A stretch of DNA of 64,000 nt from Thalassovita mangrovi (GTDB lineage: Bacteria; Pseudomonadota; Alphaproteobacteria; Rhodobacterales; Rhodobacteraceae). Below are positions 1 to 9,255 of this stretch, one piece after another. The notes under the pieces were generated by a model. That model was not told where the DNA came from. It searched no databases and saw nothing but the letters and a program-made list of their open reading frames with translations. Location: assembly GCF_009857745.1 (NCBI RefSeq), contig NZ_WWEN01000002.1:62001-126000 (forward strand), read 5' to 3'. How positions within the stretch are numbered: the first letter of the stretch is position 1; each line of letters starts with the position of its first letter. The position numbers and the translations under genes are program-made.

Positions 1-19
1 TCTGCCACCCGATTTGCGC

Positions 20-898
20 TTATGCGCGGTGTTTCTCTTCGAACTCATACCCGTAGGAGAGGGTTTTGAGCGGTGTTGGGGAAAGCTCATACGTCGCTTT
101 GCGCAGGAAATCCATCAATGCTTTCGCATCGGTTTGCCGCGCGCTGATCTCTTTGCGGTCAATGGGTTGGCCGATCACGACCCGCACCGGGGTATCGATC
201 CGCCGCCTGAATTCTTTGATCAAAAGCCCCATGCGCAGGGTGCTGTGCAGGTGACTGGCGATCTGGAACAAGCGGCTGGTATGACCGTCGAAATAGACCG
301 GCACCACGGCAGCGTCCGATTTCGCCACCATCCGCGCGGTGAAATTGCGCCAACCCGGGTCCATCGGACGGGCAAAGGGCGTGGCGCCGGTCGACACCGT
401 GCCGCCGGGGAACACCCCGACCGCACCGCCCTGCCCCAGATAGCTCAGGCAGTTCTTGCGGGTTTGCAGGTTCAGCTGCAGCGCCTCTTTCGTTTCGTCG
501 AAGGAAACCGGCAGGATCGCCCGGTTCAGGTCGGGCGCCTTGCGGAACACCTGATGCGCCAGGATGCGGAAATCGCCGCGGGTGCGCGCCAGGATATGGC
601 CCATCATCAGCCCGTCGAGGATGCCGTAGGGATGGTTGGCGATCAGGATCAGCGGGCCGGTCGTGGGGATGTTGGACAGCGATCCGCCCACCACCTCGAG
701 CGTCAGCCCATAGCGATCCACCATCACCTGCCAGAAATCGCCGCCATTCGCGACGTCGAGGTCATAGCCCCGCGCGCGTTTGATCAAACCTATCCGCCCG
801 GTGACGTTTTCCATCGCCCGGATCATCACGCGCCCGCCCCGGCTTTGCGCCGAATGGGCATAACTGATGTCGCGCGCGATTTGGTGTTTCGAAGCCAT
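20..898 (-). CDS. Lysophospholipid acyltransferase family protein (PlsC/OlsA-like)
   Basis: Probable membrane-associated acyltransferase that transfers an acyl chain to a lyso-lipid, in the COG3176/OlsA-like branch of the PlsC superfamily. The sequence shows the NHPYGILDG motif about one third of the way in, with His and Asp five residues apart as in that branch, then a second block with FPGG and a C-terminal PVRVVIGQPI strand. I start it at the ATG at 898 (MASKHQIARD, 292 aa). An in-frame GTG at 946 would add 16 residues, and neither start has a good ribosome binding site. It is followed on the same strand by nothing visible in the window and is preceded by iorAB, 115 nt away. The substrate (ornithine lipid or phosphatidic acid precursor) cannot be told from sequence. 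Confidence 0.8.
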   Translation of the reverse strand: MASKHQIARDISYAHSAQSRGGRVMIRAMENVTGRIGLIKRARGYDLDVANGGDFWQVMVDRYGLTLEVVGGSLSNIPTTGPLILIANHPYGILDGLMMGHILARTRGDFRILAHQVFRKAPDLNRAILPVSFDETKEALQLNLQTRKNCLSYLGQGGAVGVFPGGTVSTGATPFARPMDPGWRNFTARMVAKSDAAVVPVYFDGHTSRLFQIASHLHSTLRMGLLIKEFRRRIDTPVRVVIGQPIDRKEISARQTDAKALMDFLRKATYELSPTPLKTLSYGYEFEEKHRA

Positions 899-1013
899 GG
901 CGGGATCGTCTTCAGATAGAATCACCGCCTGATTAGGAAATCCCACGCTTTCTGAATAGAGGCAAACCGCCGATTGGCCCCGGGCGGCATCAAACCGCCC
1001 GGGACCGATGGGT

Positions 1014-4000
1014 TCATTCCGCCGCCGTGGCCATCGCTGCCTTGGGGTTGGCGATCTGGTCCAGCAGCGCCTCGCGCTGTTTCGCCGCCTTCGCCTCGCT
1101 CTCGGCCTTGACCGGGCCGAAGCCGCGGATTTTCAGCGGCAGTTCGGCCAGCGCGACGGCGGCGTCCATGACCTCCGGCGACAGTTTGCCCGCCAGATCG
1201 GCCATGTCGGCCTCGTACTGCTTGATCAGTGCGCGTTCCATCTGCCGCTCCGCGGTGCGCCCGAACGGGTCAAACGGCGTGCCGCGCAGCCCCTTCATCT
1301 TCGCCAGTATACGGAAGCCGCGCATCATGCCCGGGCCAAATTCGCGTTTCTCGGGCCGTCCGTTCGCGCCCATCTTGGACAGGATCGGCGGAGACATGTG
1401 GAATTTCATTTTGAAATCGCCGTCGAATTCCGCCTCGGCCTTGGCGCGGGTATCCAGCAGCAGCCGCGCCACTTCGTATTCGTCCTTGTAGGACAACAGC
1501 TTGTGATAGCCCTTCGCCACCGCTTCCTTCATCCGCGGGTCGTCGAACTTGTCGACCAGCTTGCGGTATTTCTTGGCCAGGCGCTTGCCCTGATAATCGA
1601 TCAGCTTGTCGGCGCGGAAATCGATTTTCTCCTGCAGGCTCAGCGGTTTTTCGACCACTTTCGGGCTCAGCAGCGATGCCGCCTCTTCCGGGTGCAGCGC
1701 CGCCCAGCGGCCGATTTCGAAGGCGCGCAGGTTGCGTTCCACCGCAGCGCCGTTCAGCGTGATCGCCTCGATCAGCGCCTCGTGGCTCAGCGGCACCAAA
1801 CCGCGCTGCCAGGCCGCGCCGAAGATCATCATGTTGGAAAAGATCGAGTCGCCAAGCGTGACCCGCGCCAGTTCCGAGGCGTCGAACAGGATCACCTTGT
1901 CCTGCAGGCGTGCCTGCAACTGCAGCTCCAACCGGTCCGAGGGCAGATGGAATTCGGTGTTGCGGGTGAAATCGCCGGTGATGATTTCGTGGCTGTTGAC
2001 CACCGCGCCGGTCTTGCCGCTGCGGGTCAGGCCCAGGGTTTTCGCCCCCGCCGACACCACCAAGTCGCCGCCGATCAGCGCGTCGGCTTCGCCCGTTGCG
2101 ACCCGTACTGCGCTGATATCGTCGGGTTTTTCCGCGATCCGGCAATGGATATGCACCGCGCCGCCCTTCTGGGCGAGCCCCGCCATTTCCATCATGCCCG
2201 CGCCCTTGCCGTCGATCTGCGCCGCCTGCGCCAGAACCGCGCCGATGGTCACCACGCCGGTGCCGCCGACCCCGGTGATCACCACGTTATAGGTGCCGTC
2301 GATGCCGGGGATTTCCGGTTGCGGCAGGTGCGGCAGGTCCAGCTGCGCGGTTTCGGCCTTCTTCAGCTGCGCCCCTTCGACGGTGACGAAGCTGGGGCAG
2401 AACCCGTTGAGGCAGCTGAAATCCTTGTTGCAGCTCGATTGGTCGATAGCGCGCTTGCGGCCCAGTTCGGTTTCCACCGGCACGATCGACACGCAGTTCG
2501 ATTGCACCCCGCAATCGCCGCAGCCTTCGCAGACGTCCGTGTTGATGAACACCCGGCGATCCGGGTCCGGGAACAGCCCGCGCTTGCGCCGGCGGCGTTT
2601 TTCCGCGGCACAGGTCTGGATGTAAACGATGGCCGTCACACCCTTGATTTCACGCAGTTTCTTCTGCGCTTTCATCAGGTCGGCACGTTCGTATTTTTCC
2701 ACTCCGGACGGGAAGGCGTTCAGGTCGACCTCTTCCTTTTCGTCATAGACGACGGCGATATGCTTGACGCCCATCGCCTTGATCTCGTCGACGATGCGGT
2801 AGGCGTTCAGCCCGCCTTCGTTCTTCTGCCCGCCGGTCATCGCGACGGCGTCGTTATAGAGAATCTTGTAGGTGATGTTGGTGCCGGCGGCCAAAGCGGC
2901 GCGGATCGCCTGCACCCCGGAATGGTTATAGGTGCCGTCGCCCAGGTTCTGGAACACGTGGTCGCGGTTGGAAAACGGCGCCTCGCCGATCCAGTTCGCG
3001 CCCTCGCCGCCCATATGGGTGAAGCCCAGCGTGTCGCGGTCCATCCACTGCACCATGTAGTGACAGCCGATCCCGGCATAGGCGCGGCTGCCTTCGGGGA
3101 TCTTGGTGGAACTGTTATGCGGGCAGCCGGAACAGAAATACGGCAGCCGCGATGCGATTTCTTCGGCATTGTCGTTGCGGCGCACTTCTTCGAGCGCCGC
3201 CAGCCCGGCCTTGATCCCGTCGGTGCCGCGGCCTTCGTCGATCAGGATCTTGCCCAGACGTTCGGCGATCATGATCGGGTCCAGCGCACCCTTGGTCTGG
3301 AACAGTTCCGGCCCGTGCATCGACCCGGCGCCGCCGCCCATGTGCCAGCCCCAGACGCGCCGCCCGCGGCGGTCGTCGAAGATCGCTTCCTTGACCTGCA
3401 CCTCGATCAGCTTGCGCTTTTCCTCGACCACCACGATCAGGTCCAGCCCTTCGGCCCAGTCGTGGAAGCCCTTCATGTCCAGCGGGAAGGTCTGCCCGAC
3501 CTTGTAGGTGGTGAGCCCGAGGCGTTCCGCTTCGGCCTCGTCGATGTTCAGCAGTTCCAGCGCATGCACGAGGTCGAGCCAGTTCTTGCCCGCCGCGACG
3601 AAGCCGATCTTCGCCCCCGGCTTGCCCCACATCCGCTTGTCCATCTTGTTGGCGTGGGAAAACGCCTCGGCGGCGAAGCGCTTGTAATCGATCATCCGCG
3701 CTTCCTGTTCGGTCGGATTGTCGATCAGCCGGATGTTCAGCCCGCCCGCGGGCATGTCGAATTCGGGAATGACCAGGTTCATCCGGTCGATGCGGCCATC
3801 GACGACCGCCGTGGCCTCGATCGTGTCCTTCATCGTCTTCAGACCGACCCAAAGACCGGAAAACCGGCTCAGCGCGATGCCGTAGATGCCGTAATCGAGG
3901 ATTTCCTGAACCCCCGCCGGGCTGACCACCGGCATGTATGCATCGACCATCGCCCATTCGGATTGGTGCAGAACGGTGGAGGATTCGCCGGTATGGTCGT

Positions 4001-4436
4001 CGCCCATCGCCATCAGCACGCCGCCGTTTTTAGACGTACCCGCCATATTGGCGTGGCGCATAACGTCGCCGGTGCGGTCCACCCCCGGCCCCTTGCCGTA
4101 CCAGAGCCCGAAGACGCCGTCGAACTTGCCCTCGCCGCGCAGCTCGGCCTGCTGCGCGCCCCACAGCGCGGTGGCGGCCAGGTCTTCGTTCAGCCCTTCC
4201 TGGAAGCGGATATCGGACTCAGTCAGCTGTTTTGCGGCGCGCGACATCTGCAGATCGACCGCGCCGAGCGGCGATCCGCGATAGCCCGTCACGTAACCGG
4301 CGGTGTTCAGCCCCGCCGCCTTGTCGCGGGCTTTCTGGGTCAGCATCAGGCGCACCAGCGCCTGCGTCCCGTTCAGTAGAATTGGCGATTTTTCCAGATC
4401 GAAACGATCGGTCAGAGATACCTTCTGGCGTGTCAT
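1014..4436 (-). CDS. iorAB: Indolepyruvate:ferredoxin oxidoreductase, fused alpha/beta (IorA-IorB)
   Basis: Oxidatively decarboxylates aryl pyruvates (indolepyruvate, phenylpyruvate) to aryl-acetyl-CoA, passing electrons to ferredoxin, in aromatic amino acid catabolism. The 1140-aa protein joins an N-terminal thiamine-pyrophosphate oxidoreductase region, a Cys-rich ferredoxin-like insert near the middle (VCEGCGDCG and further Cys residues, for Fe-S clusters), and a C-terminal gamma-type domain beginning near GVGGTGVVTIG. This one-chain architecture is the usual proteobacterial form. The start is the ATG at 4436 because GGGAGG lies 8-12 nt upstream; an upstream in-frame ATG at 4460 would put that ribosome binding site inside the gene. 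It is divergent from a LysR gene, and the shared spacer carries two perfect inverted repeats (4463-4506), so LysR control is likely. Confidence 0.93.
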   Translation of the reverse strand: MTRQKVSLTDRFDLEKSPILLNGTQALVRLMLTQKARDKAAGLNTAGYVTGYRGSPLGAVDLQMSRAAKQLTESDIRFQEGLNEDLAATALWGAQQAELRGEGKFDGVFGLWYGKGPGVDRTGDVMRHANMAGTSKNGGVLMAMGDDHTGESSTVLHQSEWAMVDAYMPVVSPAGVQEILDYGIYGIALSRFSGLWVGLKTMKDTIEATAVVDGRIDRMNLVIPEFDMPAGGLNIRLIDNPTEQEARMIDYKRFAAEAFSHANKMDKRMWGKPGAKIGFVAAGKNWLDLVHALELLNIDEAEAERLGLTTYKVGQTFPLDMKGFHDWAEGLDLIVVVEEKRKLIEVQVKEAIFDDRRGRRVWGWHMGGGAGSMHGPELFQTKGALDPIMIAERLGKILIDEGRGTDGIKAGLAALEEVRRNDNAEEIASRLPYFCSGCPHNSSTKIPEGSRAYAGIGCHYMVQWMDRDTLGFTHMGGEGANWIGEAPFSNRDHVFQNLGDGTYNHSGVQAIRAALAAGTNITYKILYNDAVAMTGGQKNEGGLNAYRIVDEIKAMGVKHIAVVYDEKEEVDLNAFPSGVEKYERADLMKAQKKLREIKGVTAIVYIQTCAAEKRRRRKRGLFPDPDRRVFINTDVCEGCGDCGVQSNCVSIVPVETELGRKRAIDQSSCNKDFSCLNGFCPSFVTVEGAQLKKAETAQLDLPHLPQPEIPGIDGTYNVVITGVGGTGVVTIGAVLAQAAQIDGKGAGMMEMAGLAQKGGAVHIHCRIAEKPDDISAVRVATGEADALIGGDLVVSAGAKTLGLTRSGKTGAVVNSHEIITGDFTRNTEFHLPSDRLELQLQARLQDKVILFDASELARVTLGDSIFSNMMIFGAAWQRGLVPLSHEALIEAITLNGAAVERNLRAFEIGRWAALHPEEAASLLSPKVVEKPLSLQEKIDFRADKLIDYQGKRLAKKYRKLVDKFDDPRMKEAVAKGYHKLLSYKDEYEVARLLLDTRAKAEAEFDGDFKMKFHMSPPILSKMGANGRPEKREFGPGMMRGFRILAKMKGLRGTPFDPFGRTAERQMERALIKQYEADMADLAGKLSPEVMDAAVALAELPLKIRGFGPVKAESEAKAAKQREALLDQIANPKAAMATAAE

Positions 4437-4462
4437 TGCGGCGTCCTCCCCACACGGCATGC

Positions 4463-4483
4463 ATTGCTCGAATATAGAGCAAT
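4463..4483. promoter_or_regulatory. Inverted repeat 1 in the iorAB/lysR spacer
   Basis: Perfect palindrome ATTGCTC-N7-GAGCAAT, 27 nt upstream of the iorAB start. Its two 7-nt arms and 7-nt spacer have the same geometry as the next repeat, centred 23 bp away. Candidate operator. Confidence 0.45.
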
Positions 4484-4485
4484 AT

Positions 4486-4506
4486 TAGGTCATAAAGTTT
4501 GACCTA
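4486..4506. promoter_or_regulatory. Inverted repeat 2 (LysR T-N11-A type) in the iorAB/lysR spacer
   Basis: Perfect palindrome TAGGTCA-N7-TGACCTA. It contains a symmetric T-N11-A (T4490, A4502), the usual core of a LysR-family site, and sits between the two divergent genes. Likely the binding site of the adjacent LysR protein. Confidence 0.5.
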
Positions 4507-4608
4507 CCAAGGAAAAATTTTTACTTTTCTGTACAGATAGTGCTCCAGACCCCTTAACGTACAAACTGTTTCGTGTATGTGGGCCCGACGAATCTGAAAG
4601 TTGTGGAA

Positions 4609-5514
4609 ATGGACTGGGATAAACTAAGAATCTTTCACGCCGTGGCCGATGCCGGCAGCCTGACTCATGCGGGCGACGTTCTGCATCTGTCGCAATCGGC
4701 GGTCAGCCGGCAGGTGCGCGCGCTGGAAGAAAGCCTGAACACCACCCTTTTCCACCGTCACGCCCGCGGACTGATTCTCACCGAACAGGGCGAATTGCTG
4801 TTCGACGCGACCCGCGCCATGGCCAAGCGGCTGGAAGCGGCCGAAGCGCGCATCCGCGACAGCGAAGAAGAAGTGTTCGGCCAGCTGCGGGTCACCACCA
4901 CGATCGGCTTCGGGTCGCTGTGGCTGGCGCCGCGCCTGCCCAAATTGTACGAAAAATATCCCGACCTGAACATCGACCTGATGTTGGAAGAACGGGTGCT
5001 GGACCTGCCGATGCGCGAAGCCGACGTGGCGATCCGCATGAAGGAGCCCAGCCAGGCCGACCTGATCCGCAAGCGGCTGATGTCGGTGCGCATGCTGCTT
5101 TACGCATCGCGCGCCTATCTGGAAAAAAACGGCACCCCCGAAACCATCGAGGATATCGCCGGTCACCGGCTGATCAGCCAGAACCCGCATTCGGCCCAGG
5201 TCGGCGCCGGCGCCAACCTGGTGCAGCACCTGATGACCTATGACGTCAAATCGATGCTGACGGTGAACAACTATTTCGGCGTGCTGCAGGCGGTGATCAA
5301 CGATCTGGGAATCGGCGTGCTGCCGAATTACCTGCTGTACGATTTCCCCGACCTGGTCCGCATCCTGCCGGACGTGCAATCGGTCGAGGTGCCGGTCTTC
5401 CTGGCCTATCCGGAAGAATTGCGGCACTCGAAGCGGATTTTTGCCTTCCGCGATTTCGTCCAGGACGAAATCATCGCCTATCGCAAACAGATGAAAAATC
5501 AGGCTCTTATCTGA
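4609..5514 (+). CDS. LysR family transcriptional regulator
   Basis: DNA-binding regulator of 301 aa. The N-terminal winged helix-turn-helix (MDWDKLRIFHAV, then LSQSAVSRQVRALEE at about residues 30-45) is typical of LysR proteins, followed by a substrate-binding domain. I start at the ATG at 4609 because MDWDKL is where such proteins normally begin; an in-frame ATG at 4573 would add 12 atypical residues. It is divergent from iorAB with two palindromes between them, suggesting it controls iorAB and itself. A 7-bp hairpin (AAATCAG / CTGATTT, 5496-5517) straddles its stop codon. The effector is unknown. Confidence 0.88.
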   Translation: MDWDKLRIFHAVADAGSLTHAGDVLHLSQSAVSRQVRALEESLNTTLFHRHARGLILTEQGELLFDATRAMAKRLEAAEARIRDSEEEVFGQLRVTTTIGFGSLWLAPRLPKLYEKYPDLNIDLMLEERVLDLPMREADVAIRMKEPSQADLIRKRLMSVRMLLYASRAYLEKNGTPETIEDIAGHRLISQNPHSAQVGAGANLVQHLMTYDVKSMLTVNNYFGVLQAVINDLGIGVLPNYLLYDFPDLVRILPDVQSVEVPVFLAYPEELRHSKRIFAFRDFVQDEIIAYRKQMKNQALI

Positions 5515-5526
5515 TTTATCAAGACA

Positions 5527-5695
5527 GCTATGCGTTGATCGCATAGCAGCCATGCTGCACCTGCGGCAAGATGGAGCTTGATCGATTCATTTCTGATGCC
5601 TATTTGAGCTTTCGACGGTGATGCTGAAGCTTTTAGCATCATCTTCATACCTCCCTGTTGGACTTTGGCCGAGCTTAGTGCTCGGCCTTTTTTTT
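5527..5695 (+). ncRNA. Candidate small RNA with exposed CCUCCC linker
   Basis: No open frame fits this 169-nt stretch, but it is highly structured. It holds a perfect hairpin GCTATGCG-TTGAT-CGCATAGC at 5527-5547, a second hairpin GATGCT-N9-AGCATC at 5620-5640, a single-stranded linker containing CCTCCC (5650-5655), and a terminator at 5667-5695. An unpaired anti-Shine-Dalgarno CCUCC between two hairpins is a known sRNA design in alphaproteobacteria. It could be a free sRNA or the processed 3' UTR of the lysR gene, which ends at 5514. The 5' end is a guess. Confidence 0.4.
5667..5695 (+). terminator. Strong intrinsic terminator
   Basis: Perfect 8-bp stem GGCCGAGC / GCTCGGCC with loop TTAGT, followed by eight T residues. 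Ends the lysR transcript and/or the candidate sRNA. Confidence 0.92.
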
Positions 5696-5785
5696 CGCCG
5701 CTAGACTTCGCGGCGGGATTCGTCCGCCGCCGCCCTGCCCCCTCAATCCTGAAAAGCAGCCCATCTTGATGGGTGACCTTATTGT

Positions 5786-5898
5786 GCGCCTGCGGCGCGC
5801 AGGGGGAGCTTCGCGCGTGCCGCGCGAAGCGGATCAGGGGGCGCTGCCCCCGTCGTGGCAAGCCACGACTCCCCCGGAGTATTTGGACCAAGAAGAAG
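5786..5898 (+). repeat. Intergenic repeat, copy A (four hairpins plus conserved tail)
   Basis: Array of perfect hairpins: GCGCC/GGCGC (5786-5798), a 10-bp stem at 5808-5830 (GCTTCGCGCG), GGGGGC/GCCCCC (5837-5851) and GTCGTGGC/GCCACGAC (5852-5869). They are followed by the tail CCCCCGGAGTATTTGG then ACCAAGAAGAAG (5871-5898). The same tail, with different hairpins, recurs at four other places in the window. Lies between the lysR/sRNA terminator and purL; the rest of the gap to 6025 holds only the purL leader. Confidence 0.75.
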
Positions 5899-6025
5899 AC
5901 CGTCGGCGTTTTATTAAAGATTGTCGCGGCCGCCGCTTTATACTGCCGGGCATTCTGCCCCCTTTCCCCGCGCGTTCTCATGGCGTAAAGAACGCGCAAC
6001 AAGCGCCCTCGCAGAGAGACCTGAC

Positions 6026-8185
6026 ATGCAAGACCCAGCCATCACGCCGGACCTGATCGAAGCTCACGGGATCAGCCCCGATGAATATGCCACGATCCTC
6101 CAGATCCTGAACCGTGACCCGAACTTCACCGAGCTGGGGATCTTTTCGGCGATGTGGAACGAACACTGTTCCTATAAGTCGTCGAAGAAATGGCTGCGCA
6201 CCCTGCCGACGGAAGGCTCGCAAGTGATCTGCGGCCCCGGCGAAAACGCCGGCATCGTCGATATCGGCGACGGCCAGGCCATCGTGTTCAAGATGGAAAG
6301 CCACAACCACCCGTCCTACATCGAACCCTACCAGGGCGCCGCGACCGGCGTGGGCGGCATCCTGCGCGACGTCTTCACCATGGGCGCGCGCCCGATCGCG
6401 GCGATGAATTCGCTGAGCTTCGGCGAGGTCGGTCACCCCAAGACCAAGCAGCTGGTGCATGGCGTGGTCGAGGGCATCGGCGGTTACGGCAACTGTTTCG
6501 GCGTCCCCACCGTGGGCGGCGAGGTCCGTTTCGACCCCGCCTATAACGGCAACTGCCTGGTCAACGCCTTTGCTGCCGGCCTGATCGATACCGACAAGAT
6601 CTTCTACTCGGCGGCCTCGGGCGTCGGCATGCCGGTGGTGTACCTGGGCGCCAAGACCGGGCGCGACGGCGTCGGCGGCGCCACCATGGCGTCGGCTGAA
6701 TTCGACGAAACCATCGAGGAAAAGCGCCCCACCGTTCAGGTCGGCGACCCGTTCACCGAAAAGCGACTGATGGAGGCGACGCTGGAGCTGATGCAGACCG
6801 GCGCGGTGATTTCGATCCAGGACATGGGCGCGGCGGGCCTGACCTGTTCCGCGGTCGAAATGGGCGACAAGGGCCAGCTGGGCATCAAGCTGCAGCTTGA
6901 CGACGTGCCGCAGCGCGAAGTCGCGATGACCGCCTATGAGATGATGCTAAGCGAAAGCCAGGAACGCATGCTGATGGTGCTGCGCCCGGAAAAGGAAGCC
7001 GAGGCGCGCGCGGTGTTCGACAAGTGGGACCTGGATTTCGCCATCGTCGGCGAAACCATCCCCGAGGACCGTTTCCTGATCCTGCATGGCGACGAGGTGA
7101 AAGCCGACCTGCCGCTGTCGCGGCTGAGCTCCAGCGCGCCGGAATACGACCGCCCCTGGCAGCCGACCCCGGCGGCAGAGCCGCTGGCCGATGTGCCCGC
7201 GGTCGACGCCATCGACGGTCTAAAGGCGCTGATTTCCTCGCCCAACTATGCCGCCAAGCAATGGGTCTATGAACAATACGACACCATGGTGATGGCCGAC
7301 ACGCTGCGCACCCCGGGTCTGGGCGCCGGCATCGTGCGCATCCACGGCACCGACAAATCGGTCGCCTTCACCTCGGACGTCACCCCGCGCTACGTCAAGG
7401 CCAACCCGGTCGAGGGCGGCAAGCAGGCGGTGGCCGAAGCCTATCGCAACCTGACCGCCGTCGGCGCGACGCCGCTGGCCACCACCGACAACCTGAACTT
7501 CGGCAATCCCGAAAAGCCCGAAATCATGGGCCAGTTCGTCGGCGCGATCCAGGGCATCGGCGAAGCGGTGGCGGCGCTGGACACGCCCATCGTGTCGGGC
7601 AACGTGTCGCTTTATAACGAAACCGACGGCTCGGCGATCCTGCCGACGCCGACGATCTGCGCCGTGGGCCTGATCAAGACGCCGGAAGAGGCGATCCTGG
7701 ACACCGCGCGCGACGGTCACGTGGCGCTGCTGCTCGGCGAAACGACCGGCCATCTGGGGCAGTCGGCCCTGCTGGCCGAGGTATTCAACCGTCAGGACGG
7801 CGACGCGCCGCATGTCGATCTGGCCGCCGAGAAGCGCAACGGCGATTTCATCCGCGCAAATCACGCGCTGATCAAGGCCTGCACCGACCTGTCCGATGGC
7901 GGTCTGGCGCTGGCGGCGTTCGAAATGGCCGAAGCCGCGGGCGTCGGTGTCACCATCGACGAGACCGACATGGCGCAGCTGTTTGGCGAGGACCAGGCGC
8001 GGTACCTGATCGCCTGCAACTTCGACCAGGCCGAAGCGCTGATGACCGAAGCGGGCAAGGCCGGCGTCACCATCAAGACCGTCGGCAAGTTCCACGGCGA
8101 CACGGTGAAGCTGGGCGACGCCGAGGCCCCGCTGGCGGAACTCGCCGGGGTTTATCGCTCGAGCTTCGGTGCTGCTTTTGATTGA
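6026..8185 (+). CDS. purL: Phosphoribosylformylglycinamidine synthase subunit PurL
   Basis: Large subunit of FGAM synthase, cytoplasmic, fourth step of de novo purine synthesis: converts FGAR to FGAM with ATP and ammonia supplied by PurQ. At 719 aa it is the short type that works with PurQ and PurS. Visible marks are the N-terminal [12 protein letters not shown] block with catalytic His47, [14 protein letters not shown], and the substrate block [20 protein letters not shown], followed by two tandem synthetase-fold halves. The start is the ATG at 6026, preceded by a GAGAG element; the open frame extends upstream to 5921 without a ribosome site. purQ and purS are not in the window. A GC hairpin (8229-8247) follows the gene. 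Confidence 0.96.
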   Translation: MQDPAITPDLIEAHGISPDEYATILQILNRDPNFTELGIFSAMWNEHCSYKSSKKWLRTLPTEGSQVICGPGENAGIVDIGDGQAIVFKMESHNHPSYIEPYQGAATGVGGILRDVFTMGARPIAAMNSLSFGEVGHPKTKQLVHGVVEGIGGYGNCFGVPTVGGEVRFDPAYNGNCLVNAFAAGLIDTDKIFYSAASGVGMPVVYLGAKTGRDGVGGATMASAEFDETIEEKRPTVQVGDPFTEKRLMEATLELMQTGAVISIQDMGAAGLTCSAVEMGDKGQLGIKLQLDDVPQREVAMTAYEMMLSESQERMLMVLRPEKEAEARAVFDKWDLDFAIVGETIPEDRFLILHGDEVKADLPLSRLSSSAPEYDRPWQPTPAAEPLADVPAVDAIDGLKALISSPNYAAKQWVYEQYDTMVMADTLRTPGLGAGIVRIHGTDKSVAFTSDVTPRYVKANPVEGGKQAVAEAYRNLTAVGATPLATTDNLNFGNPEKPEIMGQFVGAIQGIGEAVAALDTPIVSGNVSLYNETDGSAILPTPTICAVGLIKTPEEAILDTARDGHVALLLGETTGHLGQSALLAEVFNRQDGDAPHVDLAAEKRNGDFIRANHALIKACTDLSDGGLALAAFEMAEAAGVGVTIDETDMAQLFGEDQARYLIACNFDQAEALMTEAGKAGVTIKTVGKFHGDTVKLGDAEAPLAELAGVYRSSFGAAFD

Positions 8186-8228
8186 GATCATGGCAGGCAT
8201 CGCAACGCCTCTCCACGCTTGAGTAAAA

Positions 8229-8247
8229 CCGGGCCGCTGCGGCCCGG
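8229..8247 (+). terminator. GC-rich hairpin after purL
   Basis: Perfect 8-bp stem CCGGGCCG / CGGCCCGG with loop CTG, 43 nt after the purL stop. There is no T tract, so termination is not certain. Confidence 0.45.
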
Positions 8248-8270
8248 CGGGCTTGAGGGGAGAGACAAAG

Positions 8271-9116
8271 ATGTTTGGAAAACTTGCAGCGACCGCCCGT
8301 ATCCTGGCGGTCGCGGGACCGGTCTGGCTGGGGATCGCCCCCGCGCCGGTGGCCGCTGACGAGATCGCCGATCTCAATGACATGTACGAGTCGATGGTCG
8401 CGCTCGAAGCGCATCTGCTGGACGAGCAGCGCCAGGCGCAAAGCGCCCTTGCCGACAAGAACGCGATCCTGATGCGGATTGACGACGGATCGATCGTGGC
8501 GGTGCCCCGCGCCACCGTCCGCGACACCGCCGGGCAGATCTATGACTGGGCCCAGCACTGGGACATCCAGACCCTGCTGCGCCCCGTCATGCCGCCGGAA
8601 ATCCAGGCGATGATGGATCACGAACTCAGCGGCATCGGCGCGCGGATCAAGGCCGCCGACGCGCTGGAAGCGGCGATGACCCGCGATCAGGCCGACCTGC
8701 GCGTCGATCTGAGCTGGCGGTTGCAGGAAATCGACCGGCTGCTGACCAAGGCCCGCACCATCGCCGCAAATGCCATCGCCCAACGCGACGCGCTGATCCG
8801 GCAGCGCGACAGCGCCGGCATCATCGATCTCAGCCTCTGCCTGGACCCGGAGGTGCCGATGGATGGCGAGGCCCAAGTCGCCACCATCGGCTATGGCGGC
8901 GGCAATTTCCCGGTCAAGGGGCAGTATATCTGTCTCGGGCCGCGAAGCTTCCTGTGGGACAGCGGCGCGACCATCCGCGAATACCGCTGCACCGGCCCGC
9001 ATGACTGCTCCCTGTTCAGCGAAATGGCCTATGACACCACCCGCCGCGAGGATACCGGCAACACCGTCTATTGGCTCGAAGACCAGCGCACCCATATCAC
9101 CTTCTTTTTCAAATAG
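8271..9116 (+). CDS. Exported protein of unknown function
   Basis: 281 aa, family not recognised. An N-terminal signal peptide is visible (hydrophobic LAVAGPVWLGIAPAPVAA, probable cleavage after AAD or nearby). The middle (about residues 25-190) is rich in Ala, Asp, Glu, Arg and Leu with a helical, coiled-coil-like pattern (LEAHLLDEQRQ, LEAAMTRDQADLR, LQEIDRLLTKAR). The C-terminal third is different: Gly- and aromatic-rich with four Cys (LCLDPE, YICLGP, YRCTGPHDCSLF), possibly two disulfides in a beta-rich domain. The start at 8271 has GGGGAGAG upstream. It probably acts in the periplasm. It stands alone between purL and a Cys-cluster gene, with no partner that suggests a role. Confidence 0.7.
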   Translation: MFGKLAATARILAVAGPVWLGIAPAPVAADEIADLNDMYESMVALEAHLLDEQRQAQSALADKNAILMRIDDGSIVAVPRATVRDTAGQIYDWAQHWDIQTLLRPVMPPEIQAMMDHELSGIGARIKAADALEAAMTRDQADLRVDLSWRLQEIDRLLTKARTIAANAIAQRDALIRQRDSAGIIDLSLCLDPEVPMDGEAQVATIGYGGGNFPVKGQYICLGPRSFLWDSGATIREYRCTGPHDCSLFSEMAYDTTRREDTGNTVYWLEDQRTHITFFFK

Positions 9117-9255
9117 CCCCGGGGGCCTGAACCGCGCCTCTTGCCTCGCTCCACGCGCCGCCCTAGATCAGGGCAGGACAGACAGGAGCGCGACACATGC
9201 CCACGCGGAACACAGCAGCCCGGCCGCCAAGCGGCGGCGGGCGGATCGGGGCCGC

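Noticed and set aside
1008-4379. A 1123-residue open frame on the plus strand
   Set aside because: It is exactly antisense to the well-supported iorAB gene; its His/Arg/Ala-rich product is typical of the complement of GC-rich coding DNA.
5921-5944. A sigma-70 promoter for purL
   Set aside because: TATACT at 5939 is a good -10, but the only -35-like TTGTCG is 12 nt away, too close.
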